Under the pieces are notes generated by a model. The model worked only from the letters and a program-made list of their open reading frames with translations. It was not told the DNA's origin and made no database searches. From Streptomycetaceae bacterium (GTDB lineage: Bacteria > Actinomycetota > Actinomycetes > Nanopelagicales > Nanopelagicaceae): a stretch of 35,199 nt of DNA. A program made the translations under genes and the position numbers. Below, in pieces: positions 29,296 to 35,199 of this stretch. The DNA lies in contig QYPG01000050.1 in NCBI GenBank assembly GCA_007279945.1, forward strand, positions 1-35,199, written 5' to 3'. Positions within the stretch are counted from its first letter, which is position 1. Each line of letters opens with the position of its first letter.

Positions 29296-30672
29296 CTATT
29301 CAGCAGTTACAACCTCTGCGACGACTTCTACCGCACCATCTTCAGGTGTTGCTGCAGCATCAGCGGCCTTGGCCTCTGCTTTCTGCTTCTTGTGCGCCAT
29401 GAAACGCTCTTGAGCTTGGGCATACTGCTTTTCCCACTCTTCACGTGCAGTTTCATAGCCAGGCTTCCACTCTTGACTTTCAGCATCGAAACCTTCTGGA
29501 TAGATGAAGTTTCCTGCAGCATCATAGCGAGCTGCCATTCCATACTGACTTGGATCAAATGCTTCAATCTCAATCTCATGTCCCTCGTTAGCCTGCTTTA
29601 GCGAAAGTGAGATTCGACGGCGTTCTAAGTCGATATCGATAATCTTTACGAATAACTCATCATCAACGGCAACAACCTGCTCTGGAATCTCAACATGGCG
29701 CTCGGCCAACTCTGAGATGTGAACAAGGCCTTCGATTCCTTCATGTACACGTATAAATGCACCGAATGGAACAAGCTTAGTCACAACGCCAGGTACAACC
29801 TGATTGATTGTGTGCGTACGTGCAAATGCCTGCCATGGATCTTCTTGTGTTGCCTTGAGTGAAAGCGAAACACGCTCGCGCTCGAAATCAACTTCAAGAA
29901 CTTCAACAGTTACTTCATCGCCAACTTCTACGACTTCACCTGGATGATCGATGTGCTTCCAAGAGAGCTCTGATACGTGAACGAGGCCGTCAACGCCACC
30001 TAGATCTACGAATGCACCGAAGTTTACGATAGATGAAACAACACCTGTGCGAACTTGACCCTTTTGAAGCTGGTTCAAGAAAGTAGTACGTGACTCTGAC
30101 TGAGTCTGCTCTAGGAATGCACGACGTGATAGAACAACGTTGTTGCGATTCTTATCAAGTTCGATGATACGAGCTTCAACCTGCTTGCCAATATATGGAG
30201 TCAAGTCACGGACGCGGCGCATTTCGACAAGGGATGCAGGCAAGAAACCACGTAGTCCGATGTCAACGATTAAGCCACCCTTAACAACTTCAATAACAGT
30301 TCCGACGACAACTTCGTCGCGTTCTTTCTTGCCTTCGATGTCTCCCCATGCACGCTCATACTGTGCGCGCTTCTTAGAGAGAATAAGTCGGCCTTCTTTG
30401 TCCTCTTTTTGAAGAACAAGGGCTTCAATGCTTTCTCCTACTTTAACAATCTCATGTGGATCTACGTCGTGACGAATTGAAAGCTCACGGGAAGGGATTA
30501 CACCCTCGGTCTTGTAGCCAATATCGACAAGAACTTCTTCGCGACCAACTTGAACGATTGTTCCTGTGACGAGATCTCCGTCATTAAAATTTCGAATTGT
30601 TCCTTCAATTGCCGCTAGAAAATCTTCGGCTGATCCAATGTCATTTACTGCAATTACTGGTGTTGTAGACAA
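29296..30672 (-). CDS. rpsA: 30S ribosomal protein S1
   Basis: 458 residues with four S1 RNA-binding domains at roughly 33-102, 118-187, 203-275 and 290-360 (for example GTVIEVVKGGLIVDIGLRGF, GVVSSIVNFGAFVDLGGVDG), then an acidic, alanine-rich tail. The four-domain length is the Gram-positive/actinobacterial form, not the six-domain E. coli form. The start is TTG at 30672 with GGAG 5 bases upstream; it begins the conserved VNDIGSAEDFLAAIEGTI. A longer frame to 30765 would translate the leader hairpin and is rejected. Monocistronic: promoter upstream and strong terminator downstream. Confidence 0.95.
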   Translation of the reverse strand: MSTTPVIAVNDIGSAEDFLAAIEGTIRNFNDGDLVTGTIVQVGREEVLVDIGYKTEGVIPSRELSIRHDVDPHEIVKVGESIEALVLQKEDKEGRLILSKKRAQYERAWGDIEGKKERDEVVVGTVIEVVKGGLIVDIGLRGFLPASLVEMRRVRDLTPYIGKQVEARIIELDKNRNNVVLSRRAFLEQTQSESRTTFLNQLQKGQVRTGVVSSIVNFGAFVDLGGVDGLVHVSELSWKHIDHPGEVVEVGDEVTVEVLEVDFERERVSLSLKATQEDPWQAFARTHTINQVVPGVVTKLVPFGAFIRVHEGIEGLVHISELAERHVEIPEQVVAVDDELFVKIIDIDLERRRISLSLKQANEGHEIEIEAFDPSQYGMAARYDAAGNFIYPEGFDAESQEWKPGYETAREEWEKQYAQAQERFMAHKKQKAEAKAADAAATPEDGAVEVVAEVVTAE

Positions 30673-30705
30673 GTGAGCTCCGTAGGGATAGATGAGTAGT
30701 AGTTT

Positions 30706-30717
30706 CCGCTTTCGCGG
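30706..30717 (-). promoter_or_regulatory. GAAA-loop hairpin in the rpsA leader
   Basis: On the minus strand CCGC-GAAA-GCGG folds to a short stem with a stable GNRA tetraloop, 33 bases before the rpsA start codon and inside the predicted leader. Autoregulation by S1 binding is a possibility known in other bacteria but unproven here. Confidence 0.4.
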
Positions 30718-30727
30718 CTGGAGGGCA

Positions 30728-30757
30728 AGAGTACGGTTTAAGCATATAAAGGAGCAA
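30728..30757 (-). promoter_or_regulatory. Candidate rpsA promoter
   Basis: Minus-strand TTGCTC (30757-30752) and TACTCT (30733-30728) are 18 bases apart, giving a leader of about 50 bases before the TTG start. This is a leadered promoter with a ribosome-binding site, unlike the leaderless genes. Confidence 0.45.
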
Positions 30758-30785
30758 ATCCCCATCAGAAATCACGCGTAATCAA

Positions 30786-30791
30786 TAGAAT
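30786..30791 (+). promoter_or_regulatory. Possible -10 element of the MFS gene
   Basis: TAGAAT ends 9 bases before the ATG at 30801, slightly farther than the other leaderless candidates. The transcript would have a leader of at most 2-3 bases. Confidence 0.4.
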
Positions 30792-30800
30792 GTCTCACCT

Positions 30801-32027
30801 ATGAAGCGCTACCGGCAACTATTTTCGATTCCCAATGTCTGGGTATTGGTACTGGCTGCATTCCCGGCTCGAGTGGCTTACGGCATGGTGGGCTTATCCC
30901 TTTTCTTCAAAGCCCAGCAAGAGACTGGCTCGATTGCCTTGGCCGGATTAGTCATTGGGGCAAACTCTTTGGCCGGCTCATTTACAGCTGGAATCCGTGG
31001 CTCTGTCATTGATAAGTACGGACAAAAATGGCCGCTTCGAATTCTGGTCCCTGGTTATGCCACGATGATGATTGTTGTAAATGCTTCTCACTCATCACAT
31101 GTAATTGTTGGAATGGCAATTCTGATGGGACTCACTGCGCCACCGATAAATCTTTCAGTCCGACCTTTGTGGAAGACAATTGTTCCCGCTGATTTTCTTC
31201 GCACAGCTTATGCCGTTGACTCTTCCGTTATGAATACCGCTGGTGTCATCGGCCCAGTGATTGCCACGTCGCTCGCACTTTCCATCCATCCAGGAAGTCC
31301 ACTTCTTACAGCCGCCATCTTTATGAGTATTGGTGGTGGCGCTTTAGCAATGGTTCCAGTATCACGTGATTGGAAACCTGAGAAAAAGGAGAAGGGTGCC
31401 GCTTCATTATGGAATAACCCTGCACTGCGTTTGATGATGTTAGAGGGATCTTTTATCGGCTTCGGGTGGGGGCTCTTTGATGTTGCCGTTCCAGCTTATG
31501 CAACGATAGAAAACGTTGCACATCGCACAGCATGGGTTTTTGCTGCCATGGGAATTTCAAGCATAATCGGTGGATTAGTGGCAGGTCTAATTTCTAAACG
31601 TACCTCTTCATTACTTGCATTACGTCGTACCTACTTCATGTGGTTTCTTGTTGCCATACCGATGGCATTTACATATCCAGGCTGGTCTATGGCAATTGCG
31701 GGTGCCTGTCTAGGTTTCGTTGGTGGAGCAATTCAAGTTTTTTACTGGGAAGTTATGGAAGCGGTTCGACCAAAAGGTTCAGCAGTTTCTTATATGGCTT
31801 GGCTTTGGACCGTTGAAGGAAGTGTCATGTCACTTGGCGCAGCCGTTGGCGGTGTGCTCTCAGACACTATCTCGCCACAGTTCTGTTTAGCACTGACCGC
31901 TGTATCCATTGGCATGGGCAATATCGTGTTAACTATTGGTAAAAAACGTTTAATCGCTGCCGATCGAATTCCAACTGCAGAAGAAGATACGGCAGCTATG
32001 GAAGGTAACGCCCCCGCAACTACCTAA
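30801..32027 (+). CDS. MFS transporter, substrate unknown
   Basis: 408 residues with about 12 hydrophobic helices in two halves, and a cytoplasmic loop motif GSVIDKYGQKWPLR between helices 2 and 3 that resembles MFS motif A. The central loop (SRDWKPEKKEKGAAS, near 190-205) is short and basic. This supports a major facilitator exporter, but no substrate-specific motif is recognisable. It stands alone, divergent from rpsA and convergent on polA. Its TAA overlaps the polA TAG in the shared bases 32024-32027. The start is the only ATG close to the first helix. Confidence 0.85.
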   Translation: MKRYRQLFSIPNVWVLVLAAFPARVAYGMVGLSLFFKAQQETGSIALAGLVIGANSLAGSFTAGIRGSVIDKYGQKWPLRILVPGYATMMIVVNASHSSHVIVGMAILMGLTAPPINLSVRPLWKTIVPADFLRTAYAVDSSVMNTAGVIGPVIATSLALSIHPGSPLLTAAIFMSIGGGALAMVPVSRDWKPEKKEKGAASLWNNPALRLMMLEGSFIGFGWGLFDVAVPAYATIENVAHRTAWVFAAMGISSIIGGLVAGLISKRTSSLLALRRTYFMWFLVAIPMAFTYPGWSMAIAGACLGFVGGAIQVFYWEVMEAVRPKGSAVSYMAWLWTVEGSVMSLGAAVGGVLSDTISPQFCLALTAVSIGMGNIVLTIGKKRLIAADRIPTAEEDTAAMEGNAPATT

Positions 32028-34612
32028 TGTGCGGCCTCATGCCACGTTAAACCAAGGCCCGCACTGACATCTAAGGGTGCACGCAGAGGATAAGCCGCAC
32101 CCATCTCACGCTTGACGAGCTCAGTAATCTCAGTCTCTTCGCCTTTAACAACTTCAATAATCAATTCGTCATGAATCTGCAAAAGTAATCGGGACTTATA
32201 TCCACCACCATGAAAAGCGCTATCTACCTTCAGCATCGCCATTTTTATTATGTCGGCAGCCGAGCCTTGAATAGGTGCATTGAGTGCCATACGCTCAGCG
32301 ACTTCACGACGCATTCGATTATCACTCATTAAATCGGGAAGATAACGTCGGCGCCCCATAATGGTCTCGGTGTATCCAACTTTTCGTGCATCCTCAACTA
32401 CCGTTTTTAAATAATCGCGTATTCCACCAAAGCGCTGGAAGTACGTATCCATTAAGCCCTGCGCCTCGCCCGGGCTGATATCTAACTGCGCCGAGAGACC
32501 GTAAGAAGAGAGGCCATATGCCAGACCATACGACATCGCCTTAATCTGTCGACGCATCTCGGAATCAACATCATGGGCTTTAATGCCAAAAATTACTGAT
32601 GCAATCGTGGCATGCAAATCTTCACCGGATTCAAAGGCGGCCAGTAGTTTCTCATCGTTGGATAGATGCGCCATGATGCGCATTTCGATTTGGCTATAGT
32701 CGGCAGTTAATAAACCGACATAATCTTTACCCGCAATAAAAGCATTTCGAATTGTGCGACCTTCTTCGGTGCGTACAGGTATGTTTTGTAAGTTTGGCCC
32801 CGTCGATGATAAACGTCCAGTTGCCGCAACGGTCTGCTGAAAATGGGTATGGATTCGCCCATCTGGTGCAATCTCACTGATCAAGCCCTCGACAGTTGAA
32901 CTAAGTTTCTTCGTTTCACGAATTCGAAGCAGATGGGTAAGTAGCGGGTGGCCAGTTTTTTCGCGCAGCCAATCTAAACTCTCAGCATCGGTGGTAAACC
33001 CGGTTTTGATCTTCTTGGTCTTAGGTAGTTTGAGTTCATCAAAGAGGACTACCTGAAGCTGCTTTGGAGATGCGACGTTGAATTCATGACCCACCGAATC
33101 ATAGGCGGCTTTAGTTTCTCGTATTACTTCTCCCTCAAAAAAAGCAAATAGTTTTTCTAACTCTTTTCGGTTTACGGCTACGCCGATGCTTTCCATTCGA
33201 GCTAGCAGTTCGGCAATCGGAAGCTCCATGGTGGAGAAGAGCTCAAGTAGATTGCGCTCCTTTAACTCTCGTGTGAGCGAATCCCGCAGAGAGAAAAGCA
33301 CTCGAGCTGAAGTCAATAACTCTTGCTCAGGTGAAGATGCACTGATGACTGAACCATCACCCCATCGCTCTTGTATATCTCTCAGCTCTAATAATCGGGT
33401 TCCAGGGTTTACTAAGTAAGCAGCAATGGCTGTATCGAACTCAACTCCACTCATGGCATTGATACGAGCGAGAGATTTAGCATCGTGCACTAGTTTTTTG
33501 ATTTTAGGGTTAGAAGCCCAATCCCCCATGGTGGATTCATGCACAAGAAAAATATCCTCCGGCGACAGAGCCACGGCATAGCGATTGAGTTTTTCTTCAT
33601 GAAGCGAAAAGCTGATCGCAATTTCTCCGGAATGCCCTGCTATTCGTTTTGAGGCGGCATCAGCAGTGATAGCACCTTCATGAATATCTTCTGCAAATAA
33701 AGTGAACTCTGGTGATGGAAAAGAAGACTGCTCAGCCTTTATAAGAATTGGCTTCAAGCGATCTTTTAACGTCTTAAACTCTAAAACTTCGAAAAGTGGG
33801 TTGGTTTGTGATTCATCTACTCCTACCCATTCAAGGGTATCTATAGATAGGTCAAGGGGAACATCATCGACCAATTTAGTTAGCTCACTATTTTGAATCA
33901 CGCTGTCAATTGAATCGCGAAGAGACTGACCAACTTTGCCGGCTAACTTATCAACGTTAGATAAAAGCTCCTTAAGCGAACCGTATTCCACGATCCATTT
34001 AGCGGCAGTTTTTTCTCCAACACCCGGAACTGATGGCAGGTTATCGCTTGGGTCACCGCGCAGTGCTGCAAAATCTGGATACTGCGCCGGCGACATCCCA
34101 TACTTTTCCTGCACTGCATCGGGGGTCATACGGGCTAAATCACTCACACCACGTTTGGGATAGAGAACTGTTGTATTTTCATTGACAAGCTGAAAAGAGT
34201 CACGATCTCCAGTGCAAATAAGTACATCAGCGCCCTCGCGCTCGGCCTGCTTAGCAATTGTTGCCAAAATATCGTCGGCCTCAAAGCCCTCAACTTCAAA
34301 CTGGGATATTCCAAACGCGGTCACCAGATCGTGTAAATAGCTCATTTGTGAACGGAATTCATCGGGAGTCTTGCTTCTATTGGCCTTATAGTCAGGAAAG
34401 ATTTCAGATCTAAAGGTTTTTCTAGACACATCAAAGGCCACTGCCACGTGCGTAGGTTTCTCGGTTGTCAAAAGTGATAACAACATCGTTGCAAAGCCAT
34501 AGATTGCATTGGTGTGTTGGCCCGAGGCGGTCGTGAAGTTTTCTGCCGGCAAGGCGTAGAAAGCTCGATATGCCATTGAGTGCCCATCGATTAGTAATAG
34601 GCGTTTGCTCAT
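32024..34612 (-). CDS. polA: DNA polymerase I
   Basis: 862 residues from the ATG at 34612. The N-terminal 5'-3' flap nuclease (LLLIDGHSMAYRAF, EADDILA, CTGDRDSFQL) spans about 1-290. The middle domain (about 300-480) lacks the DxE, NxxxD and YxxxD exonuclease motifs, so proofreading is probably lost, as in many Actinobacteria. Polymerase motifs A (DYSQIEMRI, D638), B (RRQIKAMSYGLAYG, from 687) and C (QIHDE, D815) are intact. A GTG two codons upstream is less likely, because TAAGAT lies 6 bases before the ATG. PolA fills gaps after UvrABC repair and replaces RNA primers. Confidence 0.96.
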   Translation of the reverse strand: MSKRLLLIDGHSMAYRAFYALPAENFTTASGQHTNAIYGFATMLLSLLTTEKPTHVAVAFDVSRKTFRSEIFPDYKANRSKTPDEFRSQMSYLHDLVTAFGISQFEVEGFEADDILATIAKQAEREGADVLICTGDRDSFQLVNENTTVLYPKRGVSDLARMTPDAVQEKYGMSPAQYPDFAALRGDPSDNLPSVPGVGEKTAAKWIVEYGSLKELLSNVDKLAGKVGQSLRDSIDSVIQNSELTKLVDDVPLDLSIDTLEWVGVDESQTNPLFEVLEFKTLKDRLKPILIKAEQSSFPSPEFTLFAEDIHEGAITADAASKRIAGHSGEIAISFSLHEEKLNRYAVALSPEDIFLVHESTMGDWASNPKIKKLVHDAKSLARINAMSGVEFDTAIAAYLVNPGTRLLELRDIQERWGDGSVISASSPEQELLTSARVLFSLRDSLTRELKERNLLELFSTMELPIAELLARMESIGVAVNRKELEKLFAFFEGEVIRETKAAYDSVGHEFNVASPKQLQVVLFDELKLPKTKKIKTGFTTDAESLDWLREKTGHPLLTHLLRIRETKKLSSTVEGLISEIAPDGRIHTHFQQTVAATGRLSSTGPNLQNIPVRTEEGRTIRNAFIAGKDYVGLLTADYSQIEMRIMAHLSNDEKLLAAFESGEDLHATIASVIFGIKAHDVDSEMRRQIKAMSYGLAYGLSSYGLSAQLDISPGEAQGLMDTYFQRFGGIRDYLKTVVEDARKVGYTETIMGRRRYLPDLMSDNRMRREVAERMALNAPIQGSAADIIKMAMLKVDSAFHGGGYKSRLLLQIHDELIIEVVKGEETEITELVKREMGAAYPLRAPLDVSAGLGLTWHEAAH

Positions 34613-34618
34613 GGGCAC

Positions 34619-34624
34619 ATCTTA
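34619..34624 (-). promoter_or_regulatory. -10 element of a leaderless polA promoter
   Basis: Minus-strand TAAGAT ends 6 bases before the polA ATG at 34612. Its expected -35 position falls on the start of the divergent thioesterase gene. Confidence 0.55.
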
Positions 34625-34634
34625 GGTTGCCCAC

Positions 34635-34640
34635 TAGAAT
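34635..34640 (+). promoter_or_regulatory. -10 element of a leaderless thioesterase promoter
   Basis: TAGAAT ends 7 bases before the ATG at 34648 and lies 10 bases from the polA -10 on the other strand. No ribosome-binding site precedes the ATG. Confidence 0.6.
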
Positions 34641-34647
34641 ACTTCTC

Positions 34648-35058
34648 ATGATCAATGAAGAGTTTCTTAAGTTTTATAAGGAGCGCGGTAGCGGTGCACT
34701 GGATCAAAAAATGGGCATCGTTATTACTGAAGCTGCAGAGGGTCGCATAGTTGGAACCATGCCGGTGGATGGAAATACACAACCCATGGGTCTATTACAT
34801 GGCGGAGCAAATGTAGTTCTTGCTGAGAGTTTAGGTTCCATTGGAACCTCACTTCATGCCGGTCCTACTCGCAAAATTGTGGGAGTCGATATCAATGCGA
34901 CTCATCATAAGTCTGCAACTACTGGACTTGTGACAGGTGTTGCAACTGCTATTTCTTTAGGTAAAACATTGTGTAGTTGGGAGATTATTATTACCAACGA
35001 AGAAGGTCAACGTACATGTACTGCTCGTATTACTTGCTTAATCTTGGCTGAACGCTAA
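34648..35058 (+). CDS. Hotdog-fold acyl-CoA thioesterase (PaaI/MenI-like)
   Basis: 136 residues of the PaaI-type hotdog family. The segment QPMGLLHGGANVVLAESLGS (45-64) holds the catalytic glutamate (E60) and the HGG oxyanion loop, and closely resembles YdiI/MenI, the 1,4-dihydroxy-2-naphthoyl-CoA hydrolase of menaquinone synthesis. No other menaquinone gene is in the window, so substrate assignment remains open; a general acyl-CoA or phenylacetyl-CoA-type thioesterase is the alternative. The frame is open to 34570, but the ATG at 34648 fits the family N-terminus and has TAGAAT 7 bases upstream. Its stop overlaps the convergent livF stop by 4 bases. Confidence 0.88.
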   Translation: MINEEFLKFYKERGSGALDQKMGIVITEAAEGRIVGTMPVDGNTQPMGLLHGGANVVLAESLGSIGTSLHAGPTRKIVGVDINATHHKSATTGLVTGVATAISLGKTLCSWEIIITNEEGQRTCTARITCLILAER

Positions 35059-35199
35059 GTGTGTGCGCCAGTTCCGAGATATGCCTCGCGCACTGCTGGG
35101 TCGTTGAGTAGATCTGCAGCTACTGCCTCTTTGACCACGTTGCCGGTCTCTAAAATATAGGCACGGTGTGCGCGCTGCAACGCTTGCTGGGCATTTTGC
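35055..35199 (-). CDS. livF: Branched-chain amino acid ABC transporter ATPase LivF, C-terminal end
   Basis: Only the last 47 residues are inside the window, read on the minus strand and ending in TAG at 35057-35055. They read QNAQQALQRAHRAYILETG, then NVVKEAVAADLLNDPAVREA and YLGTGAHT. This matches the end of LivF-type ATPases, where the switch-histidine region is followed by A-L-x-x-A-x-R-A-Y-V-L-E-x-G and the stop-proximal V-R-E-A-Y-L-G. The Walker motifs would be outside the window. LivF works with LivG, LivH and LivM in uptake of branched-chain amino acids or related compounds such as urea. Confidence 0.8.
   Translation of the reverse strand, partial: QNAQQALQRAHRAYILETGNVVKEAVAADLLNDPAVREAYLGTGAHT

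Noticed and set aside
30706-30717. rpsA leader hairpin as a transcription terminator
   Set aside because: The stem is only 4 bp and no T-tract follows on the minus strand.
30673-30765. Longer S1 start at 30765 with a cysteine-rich N-terminus
   Set aside because: The region contains the promoter and leader hairpin; TTG at 30672 has GGAG 5 bases upstream and begins the conserved protein.

Overview
The window looks like a housekeeping stretch of a small, compact genome from the Actinobacteria (Actinomycetota). Lineage markers are WhiA, RbpA, a DUF3099 membrane protein, an iron-sulfur-cluster (SUF) operon ordered sufR-sufB-sufD-Rieske-sufC-sufS-sufU-sufT, and the string uvrA-uvrC-rapZ-yvcK-whiA-gap-pgk-tpiA-secG-rbpA. 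Base composition is AT-rich for this phylum (mid-40s % GC by eye). Genes are nearly gapless: the longest non-coding stretch is about 134 bases. Together these suggest a streamlined planktonic actinobacterium such as the freshwater acI/Nanopelagicales group. That placement is inference; no 16S gene is present.

Layout. Positions 1-335 hold the start of fabG on the minus strand. Divergent from it are a DUF3099 protein and SURF1 (409-1386). From 9578 down to 1366, on the minus strand, runs the SUF operon, headed by its probable Fe-S sensing repressor SufR and ending with SufT and an ABC exporter. From 9617 to 15148, on the plus strand, ctaA (heme A synthase), transketolase, transaldolase and glucose-6-phosphate isomerase form one overlapping operon. 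From 28610 down to 15151, on the minus strand, come uvrB-uvrA-uvrC, rapZ-yvcK-whiA, then gap-pgk-tpiA-secG and rbpA. coaE and rpsA lie upstream on the same strand. An MFS transporter (plus) diverges from rpsA and converges on polA (minus). A MenI-like thioesterase (plus) diverges from polA and converges on the C-terminal end of a livF-type ATPase cut by the window edge.

How the genes work together. SURF1 and CtaA imply an aerobic heme-A cytochrome oxidase. The SUF operon supplies Fe-S clusters, including to its own Rieske ferredoxin and probably to UvrC, which has a four-cysteine cluster. tkt, tal, pgi, gap, pgk and tpiA cover the non-oxidative pentose phosphate branch and part of glycolysis. 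UvrABC and PolA form a nucleotide excision repair set.

Regulatory architecture. About ten genes that begin a transcription unit have a TAnnnT hexamer ending exactly 6-7 bases before the start codon and no clear Shine-Dalgarno sequence, which is the signature of leaderless mRNAs. Most genes inside operons rely instead on stop/start overlaps or a purine-rich ribosome-binding site. Other sites are a palindrome in the sufR promoter, an intrinsic-terminator-like hairpin before gap, a perfect 14-bp terminator after rpsA, and a GAAA-loop hairpin in the rpsA leader.

I found no mobile elements, CRISPR arrays, tRNA or rRNA genes, phage genes or defence systems, and no evidence for a novel multi-gene system. 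The points of interest are fine-scale arrangements: a sufD/Rieske pair in one frame split by a single stop codon, a possible gap attenuator, interlocked polA/thioesterase promoters, and a tal/pgi pair resembling a split version of a known fusion enzyme. No gene-free stretch exceeds 300 bases.
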